Below are positions 33,571-42,209 of a DNA stretch of 64,000 bases, piece after piece (within the stretch, counting starts at the first letter, position 1; each line of letters begins with the position of its first letter). The DNA comes from an uncultured Phaeodactylibacter sp. (GTDB taxonomy: Bacteria; Bacteroidota; Bacteroidia; Chitinophagales; Saprospiraceae). The position numbers and the translations under genes were made by a program. Under the pieces are notes generated by a model. It made no database searches. It worked only from the letters and a program-made list of their open reading frames with translations, and had not been told where the DNA came from. The stretch is from NCBI GenBank assembly GCA_913057245.1, contig CAJXNH010000003.1:1-64000 (forward strand). The letters run 5' to 3'.

Positions 33571-36360
33571 ATGCGTCAACCCCTATTTTTTCTAGTATTA
33601 TTCAGCCTATTCCTTACCTTAGGCAAAGCTCAGGACTGCGATCAGATTTGGCGTCAGTTCGATCAAAATACACCTTCTGAAACCGGCGAAGACATGGCGG
33701 TGGATGGAGCAGGCAATGTGTATGTATCAGCAAGTGGAGCATCGGGTTCAAGTCTTCGTAAATACAGCCCGGATGGTACACAGCTTTGGGAAACTGTTTC
33801 CAATAACCCATCTGAAGAAACGGCGAATCTGTCCGTTGCAGACAATGGAGACCTTGTGGTTTCCGGTTTCCATTGGTCCTTTATAACAGGCAATCCGGTT
33901 GGTGACAGCGTTTGGATAGCCCGTTACAATAGCGCAGGAACCATGCTATGGCGCAAAAGCTATAGTGTCTATATGTTCCAAATATTTAGTTTTTCCCACC
34001 TGTGTACCCATCGGATTGGCAGCAATGGGGATATCTATCTGGCTGCAGATACACAAGGCGAACTGGTGCTCTACAAGTTTGATGCTTCGGGTAACCTGCT
34101 ATGGTCGGCGTTTGCAGGTACCGGTGCCGTAGACTATCCTACTGATATGGAGTTAACGTCAGATGGCAATGTCCTTTTTGCCGGCAGTGGCCCTACCGGA
34201 GGGCATTTATACCTCAGCCAATTTGATCCTTCCGGCAACATCATGTGGGAGGTCAACAACACAAGTGATTACAATGGAGTACAAGCCGTAATGGTAGCTC
34301 CGGGTGGCAATATTCTCGCGCTGACGACTACGCAGAACGGTGCAAATAATGATATTACGGTTGCAGAATACTCAGCCTCCGGCACTTTCCTTGGAAACCG
34401 TACTTACGATACCGGGGTTTATGAATTCCCTAAAGACATGGCCTTCGACGCCGCAGGGAATTATTACTTTTTATGTCAGTCTACCCAAACTTCCGGTCTG
34501 CCATATGTGGATTGGATAACGGTGAAAGGCGATAACATGGGCAACGTGCTTTGGTCAGACCGTTATAACGAAACAACAAATAATGATGAAATCCCTGCCT
34601 CTCTGCATCTCGGAGCTGACGGGTTGCTCTACGCTACGGGCAGTGGAGGGCCACAGTATCCTCATGGTCCAACTGGTCTGATGCGGTTGAGCAATGTAAC
34701 GGTTAAGTATAACCCCGCAAATGGCGACCGGGCGTGCACTATCATCAATCAGGAGGAGTCCACAAGCGGCCTTGAGGTCCACGCTCTTTCGTCTGGTGGC
34801 TTTTACCTGCTAGGTAATGGCTCCAGAGAGCTGTTCAGGTATGGCAATGCCGCGGGAGTATGTCCGTCTCCCTCCGGGCTCACGGTAGGAGTTGTGACCA
34901 GCTCTACTGCTCAGGTTTCGTGGGCTGCAGCTCCTGGCGCAGTGAATTACTCCCTGCGTTACCGGCGCGCCTTCGTCAATGCAATATGGGCGGAAGTATT
35001 AGTCAGTGGTAATTCTGCTACACTTTCCAATCTGCAGGACGGCGTGACCTATGAATGGGAGCTTATCGCTAATTGCAGCAACGGAGTTGCTCAGCCGGCC
35101 CAGGGGCCCAATTTTGTAACCGATTGCCTGGATACCGATGGGGATGGCATCTGTGATTTTGCCGATCAGTGCCCCGGGCTGGATGACGCCCTCATCGGCA
35201 CGCCCTGTGACGATGGTGACCCTTGTACTGTTAATGATGTGTACACCACAAGTTGCAACTGCGTAGGCGTACTTCTCGACCAGAACAACAATGATATCTG
35301 TGATCTCGATGAAACAGCGGACTGCACAACGCCGATGAATCTGCAAGCTACAGGTATCACGGGCACTTCCGCTTTGCTGACCTGGGACCAGGTAGGGCCT
35401 GCGGGCCAGTACCTCTTGCAATACCTGCCACAAGGAGCCCCTTTCAGCCAACTGGTGTCAGAAACGGTCAGCAGTACCAGCTACCCCCTGACCGGCCTTT
35501 CAGCGTCAACGGTTTATCTATGGAGAGTCCGTGCGATTTGTGGTAATGAGAACAGTCCTTTCTCGGATATTCAATCTTTTACTACCGATACGGATACCTG
35601 TCCGGATGCAGATTCAGATGGCATTTGTGATGCCGAAGATCAGTGTCCTGGGCTTGATGATGCACTTATTGGCACACCGTGTGATGACGGCAACGCTTGT
35701 ACCGAAAACGATGTGTATGGAACAGATTGTAATTGTACAGGTACGCTAATAGACAGTAACAATAATAACATATGCGATTTGGACGAAGGCTGTATGGACC
35801 CCAATAGCTTACAAGCCGTTCAGGTTTCAGGTACTAGCGGAACCCTTTCCTGGAGTGCTGTCCCTAACGCTAATAGTTACCGGTTGCAATATCGCCCGAT
35901 AGGTGGAAGCCCTGTAAGCCTGGATATCAATACTTCCGATTATACGGTCAATAATTTATCGCCGGGGTCTATTGTACAGTGGAGAGTTAAAGCGCTTTGC
36001 AATAATGCTAATTCTGGCTTCGTCATAGGCCCAAATTTGAATATTGGCGGTAGCGCAATGGCCGCTAACCAGGACAGCAGTCAGCCAATATTTGTAAAGG
36101 AAGGAGAAGATAAGGCTGATTTCAAGCTTTTCCCAAACCCTGCAGGTGAGATAGTCTTCCTGGAAACCAATAGCGAAGAAGCTACTGATGTAACGGTCCT
36201 CAGTCTGTTAGGGCAGGAACTGGGCAGGTACAGGATCATTGGTGGGCAAAAGCAAAGCCTGAATACAACAGATTGGGGTATTAGCCAGCAGGTAGTACTC
36301 ATTCGGATAACGCAGGAAGGGAAAAAACCTGTTACCAGGCGATTATTACTGATGAAATAA
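33571..36360 (+). CDS. Secreted beta-propeller / fibronectin III / calcium-repeat protein with T9SS signal
   Basis: I start at the ATG at 33571 (929 residues), which gives the signal peptide MRQPLFFLVLFSLFLTLGKAQ; the frame is open 13 codons earlier. Residues about 25-425 are PQQ/SBBP-like propeller repeats (DGAGNVYVSAS, SNGDIYLAAD, SDGNVLFAGSG). Three FN3 domains (about 432-516, 589-672, 746-822) alternate with two near-identical calcium-repeat plus disulfide units at about 520-584 and 676-741. Each unit holds an aspartate-rich D.DGICD..DQCPGLDDAL motif and a TPCDDG...CNC motif. A type A T9SS signal (LFPNPAGEIVFLET...VLIRITQEGKKPVTRRLLL) ends it. The last gene of the redox block, it has its own operator C and a terminator at 36376. 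Confidence 0.88.
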   Translation: MRQPLFFLVLFSLFLTLGKAQDCDQIWRQFDQNTPSETGEDMAVDGAGNVYVSASGASGSSLRKYSPDGTQLWETVSNNPSEETANLSVADNGDLVVSGFHWSFITGNPVGDSVWIARYNSAGTMLWRKSYSVYMFQIFSFSHLCTHRIGSNGDIYLAADTQGELVLYKFDASGNLLWSAFAGTGAVDYPTDMELTSDGNVLFAGSGPTGGHLYLSQFDPSGNIMWEVNNTSDYNGVQAVMVAPGGNILALTTTQNGANNDITVAEYSASGTFLGNRTYDTGVYEFPKDMAFDAAGNYYFLCQSTQTSGLPYVDWITVKGDNMGNVLWSDRYNETTNNDEIPASLHLGADGLLYATGSGGPQYPHGPTGLMRLSNVTVKYNPANGDRACTIINQEESTSGLEVHALSSGGFYLLGNGSRELFRYGNAAGVCPSPSGLTVGVVTSSTAQVSWAAAPGAVNYSLRYRRAFVNAIWAEVLVSGNSATLSNLQDGVTYEWELIANCSNGVAQPAQGPNFVTDCLDTDGDGICDFADQCPGLDDALIGTPCDDGDPCTVNDVYTTSCNCVGVLLDQNNNDICDLDETADCTTPMNLQATGITGTSALLTWDQVGPAGQYLLQYLPQGAPFSQLVSETVSSTSYPLTGLSASTVYLWRVRAICGNENSPFSDIQSFTTDTDTCPDADSDGICDAEDQCPGLDDALIGTPCDDGNACTENDVYGTDCNCTGTLIDSNNNNICDLDEGCMDPNSLQAVQVSGTSGTLSWSAVPNANSYRLQYRPIGGSPVSLDINTSDYTVNNLSPGSIVQWRVKALCNNANSGFVIGPNLNIGGSAMAANQDSSQPIFVKEGEDKADFKLFPNPAGEIVFLETNSEEATDVTVLSLLGQELGRYRIIGGQKQSLNTTDWGISQQVVLIRITQEGKKPVTRRLLLMK

Positions 36361-36375
36361 GTGTAGATCAAGCAG

Positions 36376-36401
36376 ACCGGGTAGGGCAAGCCCTGCCCGG
36401 T
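36376..36401 (+). terminator. Intrinsic terminator after the T9SS/FN3 gene
   Basis: Stem ACCGGGTAGGGC / GCCCTGCCCGGT with an AA loop and one T-G wobble, followed by TCAATTTTT on the + strand. Confidence 0.88.
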
Positions 36402-36408
36402 TCAATTT

Positions 36409-37341
36409 TTATACCCGCATCTTCCCCCGCTTCACCAAATATCCCTGAAGGATGGTCTTGAACCCTTCGTTGATGTCCGCTTCCACAAAATCAATGTGGT
36501 ATTGCAGGCATTTAAGCTTCAGGTCTTCCTTGAACTGCTTCATCTGAGTGATATAGTAGTCTTTCACCTGATTGGACTGCAGGCGGACTTCTTCGCCCGT
36601 CTCCATATCCACAAATAAGTAAGGGCGGTTCTCGAAGTCAAAGTCCATTTCCTGAGCCTTGTCTACGACGTGGAAAAGGACGACCTCGTGCTTGTTGTGC
36701 TTTAAGTGCTGAAGGGCAGAAAACAACTGCTCGGTATCGCTCGACTGGTCAAACATGTCGCTAAAGATCATGACCATGGAGCGCTTATGGATGCTGTCGG
36801 CAATCTGATGAATGGCTTCGGCGGCAGAGGTAGTACGATTCCGTACTGGATTATTGATGGCTTCCTCCAGGTGGGTGAGCATCAGGCGGTAGTGGGAAGT
36901 ACTGCTTTTGCAGCGGGTATGCGTCTTTACGGATTCATCGAAAAGGCTGAGCCCAAAGGCATCGCGTTGCTTTTGCAGCAGGTTCATCAGTGCGGCAGCG
37001 CCGAGTGCAGAAAAACGGAGCTTGTTGAGGTAGTTGCCCCGGTCTTTGCCTTCTGCTTCCGGAAAATACATGGAGGAAGAAGTGTCAATGACGATTTGGC
37101 ACCGCAGGTTGGTCTCTTCCTCAAACCGCTTGGTAAATAAACGGTCCGTTCGGGCATACACCTTCCAGTCAATATTGCGGGTGTCTTCGCCCTGATTGTA
37201 GAGCCGGTGCTCGGCAAATTCCACCGAAAAACCGTGAAACGGGCTTTTGTGCAGCCCGATGATAAAGCCTTCCACCACCTGCCGGGCCAGAAGCTCCAGC
37301 TGATCCAGGTCCCGAATGTCGTAATTGTCGCTAAGTGTCAT
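36409..37341 (-). CDS. DUF58 domain protein (von Willebrand A-like)
   Basis: The 310-residue protein begins with the DUF58 core (GLHKSPFHGFSVEFAEHRLYNQGEDTRNIDWKVYARTDRLFTKRFEEETN). A vWA-like fold follows with a MIDAS-type motif IDTSSSMYFP and later IFSDMFDQS. Such proteins usually sit with MoxR ATPases and the Bat (BatABCDE) aerotolerance genes in Bacteroidetes; neither is in the window. It may fold or insert partner complexes in the envelope. It starts 76 bases after the trxA stop but is separated from trxA by a terminator hairpin. Confidence 0.9.
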   Translation of the reverse strand: MTLSDNYDIRDLDQLELLARQVVEGFIIGLHKSPFHGFSVEFAEHRLYNQGEDTRNIDWKVYARTDRLFTKRFEEETNLRCQIVIDTSSSMYFPEAEGKDRGNYLNKLRFSALGAAALMNLLQKQRDAFGLSLFDESVKTHTRCKSSTSHYRLMLTHLEEAINNPVRNRTTSAAEAIHQIADSIHKRSMVMIFSDMFDQSSDTEQLFSALQHLKHNKHEVVLFHVVDKAQEMDFDFENRPYLFVDMETGEEVRLQSNQVKDYYITQMKQFKEDLKLKCLQYHIDFVEADINEGFKTILQGYLVKRGKMRV

Positions 37342-37356
37342 AGAGGAAATAAAAAT

Positions 37357-37392
37357 TTAAGCCCTTACCGCTTGCACGTGATAAGGGCTTAA
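37357..37392 (-). terminator. Intrinsic terminator after trxA
   Basis: The 11-bp stem TTAAGCCCTTA (37357-37367) pairs with TAAGGGCTTAA (37382-37392). On the minus strand it is followed by ATTTTTATTT. It separates trxA from DUF58. Confidence 0.85.
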
Positions 37393-37417
37393 GATACACT
37401 TTATTCTGACCGAAGGA

Positions 37418-37735
37418 TTAAAGCTGAGCTTCAATCTTATCGGCAAGTACTTTCTTCGTCGTTACACCGACTTGCTTATCCACCACTTCGCCGTTTTTCA
37501 GGACGAGTACTGTAGGAATACTGCGAATGCCGTACTTCATGGAAATTTCCGGGTTGTGGTCTACATTGACTTTCCCGATTTGTGCTTTTCCATCATATTC
37601 TTTAGACAGCTCTTCGATGATTGGGCCAATCATACGGCAGGGGCCGCACCATTCTGCCCAAAAGTCAACAACAGCTACGCCTTCTTTGTCCAGTACGGTA
37701 TCTTTGAAGTTTGCATCCGTGAATTCAAATGCCAT
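37418..37735 (-). CDS. trxA: Thioredoxin
   Basis: The 105-residue protein shows the complete thioredoxin fold with active site WCGPC (Cys30, Cys33) and the cis-proline region SIPTVLVLKNGEVV. No signal peptide is present, so it acts in the cytoplasm as general disulfide reductase. It can serve as electron donor for the APS/PAPS reductase encoded at 41484 (family knowledge). A terminator follows; a weak -7-like TATCTTTA lies upstream near 37807. Confidence 0.96.
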   Translation of the reverse strand: MAFEFTDANFKDTVLDKEGVAVVDFWAEWCGPCRMIGPIIEELSKEYDGKAQIGKVNVDHNPEISMKYGIRSIPTVLVLKNGEVVDKQVGVTTKKVLADKIEAQL

Positions 37736-37908
37736 TTTCAGTGGTTTTGTCAGTTATTAAATGATTTGAAATAAAACAGCAGTTGTTTGCCTGAGGTTGT
37801 AAAGATAGTACTTTGTTCTTATCTAAACGTCCTGTGAAAGACGCTTACAATTGCTGATTTTAGTCACCTGAACACAACAACCACACAAAAAGAAAAGTTT
37901 ATTGCTGC

Positions 37909-38991
37909 ATGAACAGATACAAAAGTAGCCTGGTTTGGATAGGGCTGGGGCTGGCAGCTATCCTGCTGCGCCTCCTGCTGGGAGCGCATCCTGAATGGAC
38001 GGAACAATATTACAGCCGGGCTTTCTTCCTGGGCATACGCACCTTCATCGACCATACAGTGGCTTACCTTCCCTTTCCGGTTCTTTATCTGGTGGTGCTG
38101 GCGGTGCTGGCGGGCACTTTCGTGAAAGCAAGGAAGCTGTGGCGTCTGCCGGTTTCCCGTGTAGAGAAAGGGATCCGGGCAGGGCTTGGCCTGCTTGGTT
38201 TTGTCGGCGGGGCGATTTTTTTCTTTTTGGTACTTTGGGGCTACAATTATGGACGGGTGCCGGTAGAGCAGCAATTGGTCTTAGTGCTCAGCCCTCTGCC
38301 GATTGAGGCACTGAAGGCAGAAATGATCGATGAGGCGGAACAGGTAATCGCGTTACGAAAAAAAATAAAGGGTACGGATACCACCGCTATTGATGCGTCT
38401 TTTCTATCAGAGGATTTGGAAGAGCAGTTGCGGTCAGATTTGGAAGGTGTGCTGGAAGAGCTGGGCTTTCCCACTACCGGTAAAGTTCGGGCTAAGCGGA
38501 TTTATCCCAGGGGCATTTTCCTCCGGTTTAGCTCCTCGGGCATGTATTTCCCCTGGTCGGGAGAAGGGCAGGTGGATGCCGGGCTTGATCCGCTGTCCAT
38601 CATCCCCGTAATGGCGCACGAACTGTCCCACGGCTACGGTTTTGGAGATGAAGGCACCTGTAATTTCTGGGCCTACGTAGCCTGCACCCGCTCAGCGGAC
38701 CCGCTTATTGCTTACGCCGGGCACCTGGATCACTTCCGCACCCTTGCCGCGCACTACCTCCGCTACGACCGGGAAGCTTACTTTGCACTCCGGGAACAGC
38801 TGCCTGCAGGCATTCAGGCAGACCTGGATGCCATCAACGACAATTTGAGAAAGTACCCTGATATCATGCCGGAGCTGCGCTACGCCGCCTACGATACCTA
38901 CCTCAAGGCGCAGGGCATCAAAGAGGGGATTAAAAACTACAGCCGTGTGGTCATGATGGTGAAAGCCTGGAAAGAAGCCCGGAAATCGTAG
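37909..38991 (+). CDS. DUF3810 membrane zinc-metallopeptidase-like protein
   Basis: The 360-residue protein has three predicted N-terminal membrane helices (about 7-25, 44-64 and 88-110). The soluble domain holds a zincin motif HELSH (His237, Glu238, His241) in PVMAHELSHGYGFGDEGTCNFWAYVAC, with a downstream Glu/His-rich helix (YAGHLDHFRTLAAHYLRYDR). This is the DUF3810 family of Bacteroidetes. It is very probably a membrane-bound zinc protease, but no substrate is known. It stands alone and is divergent from trxA. Confidence 0.87.
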   Translation: MNRYKSSLVWIGLGLAAILLRLLLGAHPEWTEQYYSRAFFLGIRTFIDHTVAYLPFPVLYLVVLAVLAGTFVKARKLWRLPVSRVEKGIRAGLGLLGFVGGAIFFFLVLWGYNYGRVPVEQQLVLVLSPLPIEALKAEMIDEAEQVIALRKKIKGTDTTAIDASFLSEDLEEQLRSDLEGVLEELGFPTTGKVRAKRIYPRGIFLRFSSSGMYFPWSGEGQVDAGLDPLSIIPVMAHELSHGYGFGDEGTCNFWAYVACTRSADPLIAYAGHLDHFRTLAAHYLRYDREAYFALREQLPAGIQADLDAINDNLRKYPDIMPELRYAAYDTYLKAQGIKEGIKNYSRVVMMVKAWKEARKS

Positions 38992-38994
38992 GCC

Positions 38995-39345
38995 TTACCC
39001 GCCGGATTTCTTAGTGTCCGAAAAGCCTTCTTTTTTAAGCAACTCCACCACTTTGTCCCGGTGGTCGCCCTGAATGAGAATTTCCCCATCTTTGGCACTG
39101 CCGCCCACACCGCATTTGGTTTTCAGCATTTTCCCGATTTCCTTCAGGCGGTCAGCGGGACCTCGGAAGCCGGTAATCAGGGTGACTTCCTTGCCGCCCC
39201 TTTGTTTGCGGTCCAACAGCACCCGCAGACGCTGCAGATTGGCGGGGATTTCATCTTGTTCTTCCGGTTGTGCGTAATCGTAATTGTAGTCCGGATTGGT
39301 AGAGTACACTACGCCTACGCGCTTATTTTTATTCTTTTTTCCCAT
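38995..39345 (-). CDS. SUI1/eIF1-like translation factor (YciH family)
   Basis: The 116-residue protein has a lysine-rich N-terminus and a SUI1 domain at about 38-112: [65 protein letters not shown]. YciH-type proteins resemble eukaryotic eIF1 and bind the small ribosomal subunit, probably affecting start-codon fidelity. That is of note in a genome that lacks Shine-Dalgarno sites and appears to use some TTG starts. It is convergent with DUF3810 with three bases between stops. Confidence 0.93.
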   Translation of the reverse strand: MGKKNKNKRVGVVYSTNPDYNYDYAQPEEQDEIPANLQRLRVLLDRKQRGGKEVTLITGFRGPADRLKEIGKMLKTKCGVGGSAKDGEILIQGDHRDKVVELLKKEGFSDTKKSGG

Positions 39346-39492
39346 TTGCTGGTTGCTTGTGTCTTTTTAACGGTCCTGCCGGAAAGATGTTGATCCCGGC
39401 GGGATTTCGGATAAAAAGGAACTAATTTTTCTGGAATAAGCAAACAATAAGGCACAAAATTTGATTTTGCTGGGGTAAACATTCTTTAAGCC

Positions 39493-40356
39493 ATGGAAAG
39501 CGGAGAAACAAACGGTGTTATGCAGCAGGAATCGGAAACGAACAGCGCTTCAAAATTCAGAATTCTTGATGTACTGGAGCACCGGCCTACTTTCCTGTTT
39601 GTCATTCTCGGTGGATTTTTTGTTGCCAATGCGCTTGTTGCTGAGTTCATCGGGGTCAAAATCTTTGCACTGGAAGACACGATGGGGTGGGAGCGCTTCA
39701 ATTTCAACCTCTTTGGACAAAGCGGGGCGCTGCAGTTTTCAGCGGGCGTTTTGCTCTGGCCCATCGTTTTCGTCATGACGGATGTAATCAATGAATACTA
39801 TGGAAAACGCGGCATCCGACTGCTCTCTTTCCTGGCAGTAGGTTTGATTACTTATGCCTTTTTCATGATTTTCGCGGCTATTCAGCTGTCACCGGCTGAT
39901 TGGTGGGTGGGGCAGAATGTCAATAAAGGCGTGCCGGATATGCAGGATGCCTTCAGTGTGATCCTGGGGCAGGGGCTGCTGATCATCGTGGGTTCCCTGG
40001 CGGCTTTTTTGATTGCACAGCTGGTGGACGTAGTGTCCTTTCATCAAATCAAAGAAGCGACGGGCGAGAAAATGATTTGGCTGCGGGCTACCGGTTCTAC
40101 GCTAATCTCACAGCTGGTCGACAGTTTTGTTGTACTTGCCATTGCCTTCAAGTTTGGCCCCGAACTGGTGGGCAACGTGGAGCCCTGGAGCTGGAGTCAG
40201 CTGCTGGCAGTGGGGACGGTGCAATACGCCTACAAATTTATGATGGCGATTGTGCTGACACCATTAATTTACCTGGCGCATTACCTGATTGACAACTACC
40301 TTGGACAGGAGCGGGCTGCGGCCATGAAAGCTCGTGCGGGCAGCTGGGACAACTAA
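39493..40356 (+). CDS. Queuosine precursor transporter (YhhQ family)
   Basis: The 287-residue protein is polytopic with about six or seven helices and the YhhQ/DUF165 pattern: VANALVAEFIGVKIF, FSAGVLLWPIVFVMTDVINEYYGKRGIR, GEKMIWLRATGSTLISQLVDSFVV, and AYKFMMAIVLTPLIYLAHYLID. The family imports queuosine precursors (preQ0/preQ1) for tRNA modification. The N-terminal 30 residues are a polar, poorly conserved extension. The gene is monocistronic, followed by a bidirectional terminator. Confidence 0.92.
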   Translation: MESGETNGVMQQESETNSASKFRILDVLEHRPTFLFVILGGFFVANALVAEFIGVKIFALEDTMGWERFNFNLFGQSGALQFSAGVLLWPIVFVMTDVINEYYGKRGIRLLSFLAVGLITYAFFMIFAAIQLSPADWWVGQNVNKGVPDMQDAFSVILGQGLLIIVGSLAAFLIAQLVDVVSFHQIKEATGEKMIWLRATGSTLISQLVDSFVVLAIAFKFGPELVGNVEPWSWSQLLAVGTVQYAYKFMMAIVLTPLIYLAHYLIDNYLGQERAAAMKARAGSWDN

Positions 40357-40394
40357 AAATCCGGTGCAACCCTACCTGGGCTGACACCGGATTT
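40357..40394. terminator. Bidirectional terminator
   Basis: A 10-bp perfect stem AAATCCGGTG / CACCGGATTT lies between convergent yhhQ and the FAD reductase. A T tract follows on the minus strand (ATTTTTAG). On the + strand T6 comes 8 bases later. Confidence 0.8.
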
Positions 40395-40420
40395 CTGATC
40401 GTTTTTTGACGAGGGTTGGG

Positions 40421-41425
40421 TTAGAACCCTTCCACACCATTTACGGTCGTATATTTAAAGCTTAGTTTCTTATCCGGATTGATCTGCTTGTAAGCGGATT
40501 GTACCATCAGGGTCGCCTCGTGGAAGCCACAAAGGATAAGCTTGAGCTTGCCAGGGTAAGTATTGATGTCACCAACGGCATAGATGCCCGGCACATTTGT
40601 GCTGTAATCGAAGGTGTCCACCTCAATGGCATTCTTATCGATATTCAGGCCCCAGTCTGCAATGGGCCCCAGTTTTGGCGAAAGCCCGAAGAGCGGGATA
40701 AAATGATCCGTAGATTTGACGACCTCGCCTTCTGTTTTGTGCTTGATCACCACGTCGGTGAGTTTGCCATTCCCTTTCAGACCCACAGCCTGGGCATCCG
40801 TCAGCAGCTTGATGCGGCCTTCTTCTGCCAGTTGGAAGGCTTTCTCCACGCTGTCCGGTGCCGCCCGAAATTGCTTGCGGCGGTGAATAAGGGTCACTTC
40901 TTCTGCCACATCCGCCAGAAAAATGGTCCAGTCCAGCGCACTGTCGCCACCACCGGCTACCACGACTCTCTTGTCCCGGTAATCTTCGGGATTGCGTATG
41001 ATGTAGTCCACGCCACGGTCTTCAAATTGTGCCAGGTTACTGATGGGCGGCTTGCGGGGCTCAAAACAGCCCAGCCCACCGGCGATACAGATCACTGGCG
41101 CGTTGATTTCAGTTCCCCGGTTGGTTCGTAGGAGGAAAGACTCGTCCTCCAGCCGTTCGATAGTTTCCGCCCGTTCGCCCAGCGTAAAGCCAGGATTGAA
41201 AGGCTTGATCTGCTCCATGAGGTTGTCCACCAGTTCCTGTGCCAGGATGCTCGGATAACCCGGAATATCATAAATAGGCTTCTTAGGGTATATTTCAGAA
41301 AGCTGCCCGCCCGGCTGTGGCAAAGCATCAACCAGATGGCAGCGCAGTTTTACCAAACCCGCCTCAAATACCGTAAATAATCCACAGGGTCCAGCCCCAA
41401 TGATGAGAATGTCAGTCTTTATCAT
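40421..41425 (-). CDS. Ferredoxin-NADP+ reductase type 2 (thioredoxin-reductase-like)
   Basis: The 334-residue protein starts at the ATG at 41425; a TTG three codons upstream is also open. It has FAD motif LIIGAGPCGLFTVFEAG, NADP motif VVVAGGGDSALDWTIFLADVAEEVTLIHRR, and the C-terminal FAD-contacting AVGDINTYPGKLKLILCGFHEA. No CxxC active site exists between the nucleotide domains, which separates it from thioredoxin reductase. The FNR2 group reduces ferredoxin or flavodoxin with NADPH. It lies 58 bases after cysH and ends the sulfur operon, so it most likely feeds electrons through ferredoxin to the siroheme sulfite reductase. Confidence 0.9.
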   Translation of the reverse strand: MIKTDILIIGAGPCGLFTVFEAGLVKLRCHLVDALPQPGGQLSEIYPKKPIYDIPGYPSILAQELVDNLMEQIKPFNPGFTLGERAETIERLEDESFLLRTNRGTEINAPVICIAGGLGCFEPRKPPISNLAQFEDRGVDYIIRNPEDYRDKRVVVAGGGDSALDWTIFLADVAEEVTLIHRRKQFRAAPDSVEKAFQLAEEGRIKLLTDAQAVGLKGNGKLTDVVIKHKTEGEVVKSTDHFIPLFGLSPKLGPIADWGLNIDKNAIEVDTFDYSTNVPGIYAVGDINTYPGKLKLILCGFHEATLMVQSAYKQINPDKKLSFKYTTVNGVEGF

Positions 41426-41483
41426 TGATTCCAATTATCGTGTTCCGTGAAAGAAACACTTTTGCCTAAATAGAGTTTTAACG

Positions 41484-42209
41484 TTATTTACCTTCTTGCA
41501 CCTGATTGACAAAGCCGGCAGGGTGCAAACCACATTCGGTCTTGGTTTTGCCTTTCCAGCGGCCCGCCCGGCCCTGTCCCTTGACGGTGCAATGCTCACA
41601 ACCTACCGAGCCATACCCCAGGGCTTCCAGCGGATGGCGTGGCAGTTTGTAGTATTCCGTGTAAAAATACCATTCGCCTTCGTCAATGTCGATCAGCGGA
41701 TTGAATTTGAGGATGCCATCCTGCTCTTCAAAGACGGCAAGGGATGACCGGTATCCGGTTTGATAAGCCATTAGCCCAGTAATCCAAACCTTATGCTTTG
41801 CCTTGATCGGCTCAAGTGGCAGCACCTTATTGACGGCGCAGCATACGTCCGGGTTAGAGTGCCACCACCGTTCCTTCGCTGTGATCTCATTCTGAGCCTG
41901 GTCTGGCAGCACGTCAATTACCTTTAGCCCAAACTCATTCGCAATTTGCTCGCGGTATTCCAAAGTTTTCTTAAAATGAAAGGTCGTATTAATAAAGTGC
42001 ACCGGCTGCTTAGGTCGGAAGCGGGACACAAGGTGCAGCAGCATCACAGAACGGGTGCCGAAAGAAGAGGTGTATAGCACATCCTCCTGCGGAAAGAACC
42101 GGCTCAGCATCCGGAGCCGCTGCTCAAAGGTCAGCGGGGTGAAAATCTTGTTGAGCTGCTTGACGTCAAGTGTTGACCATTGTTGTGTCATATGCGTATG
42201 GCTTATCAT
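41484..42209 (-). CDS. cysH: Assimilatory APS/PAPS reductase with Fe-S cysteines
   Basis: I choose the ATG at 42209 (241 residues) because it overlaps the upstream stop as ATGA. ATG 42191 is a close alternative. The frame open to 42461 has no conserved content. The PAPS-reductase fold (YTSSFGTRSVMLLHLVSRF) carries Cys123-Cys124 and the Cys204-x2-Cys207 pair (GCEHCTVKGQGRAGRW), the four ligands of the 4Fe-4S cluster in APS reductases. Catalytic Cys226 is in KTECGLH. The cluster motif reads CCAVNK instead of the more usual CCxxRK. It reduces adenylyl (or phosphoadenylyl) sulfate to sulfite with thioredoxin. Sulfurylase genes are not in the window. Confidence 0.92.
   Translation of the reverse strand: MISHTHMTQQWSTLDVKQLNKIFTPLTFEQRLRMLSRFFPQEDVLYTSSFGTRSVMLLHLVSRFRPKQPVHFINTTFHFKKTLEYREQIANEFGLKVIDVLPDQAQNEITAKERWWHSNPDVCCAVNKVLPLEPIKAKHKVWITGLMAYQTGYRSSLAVFEEQDGILKFNPLIDIDEGEWYFYTEYYKLPRHPLEALGYGSVGCEHCTVKGQGRAGRWKGKTKTECGLHPAGFVNQVQEGK

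Noticed and set aside
39355-39415. A C/G-rich inverted repeat upstream of the SUI1 gene
   Set aside because: The pairing is imperfect and not followed by a T tract; it may be chance.
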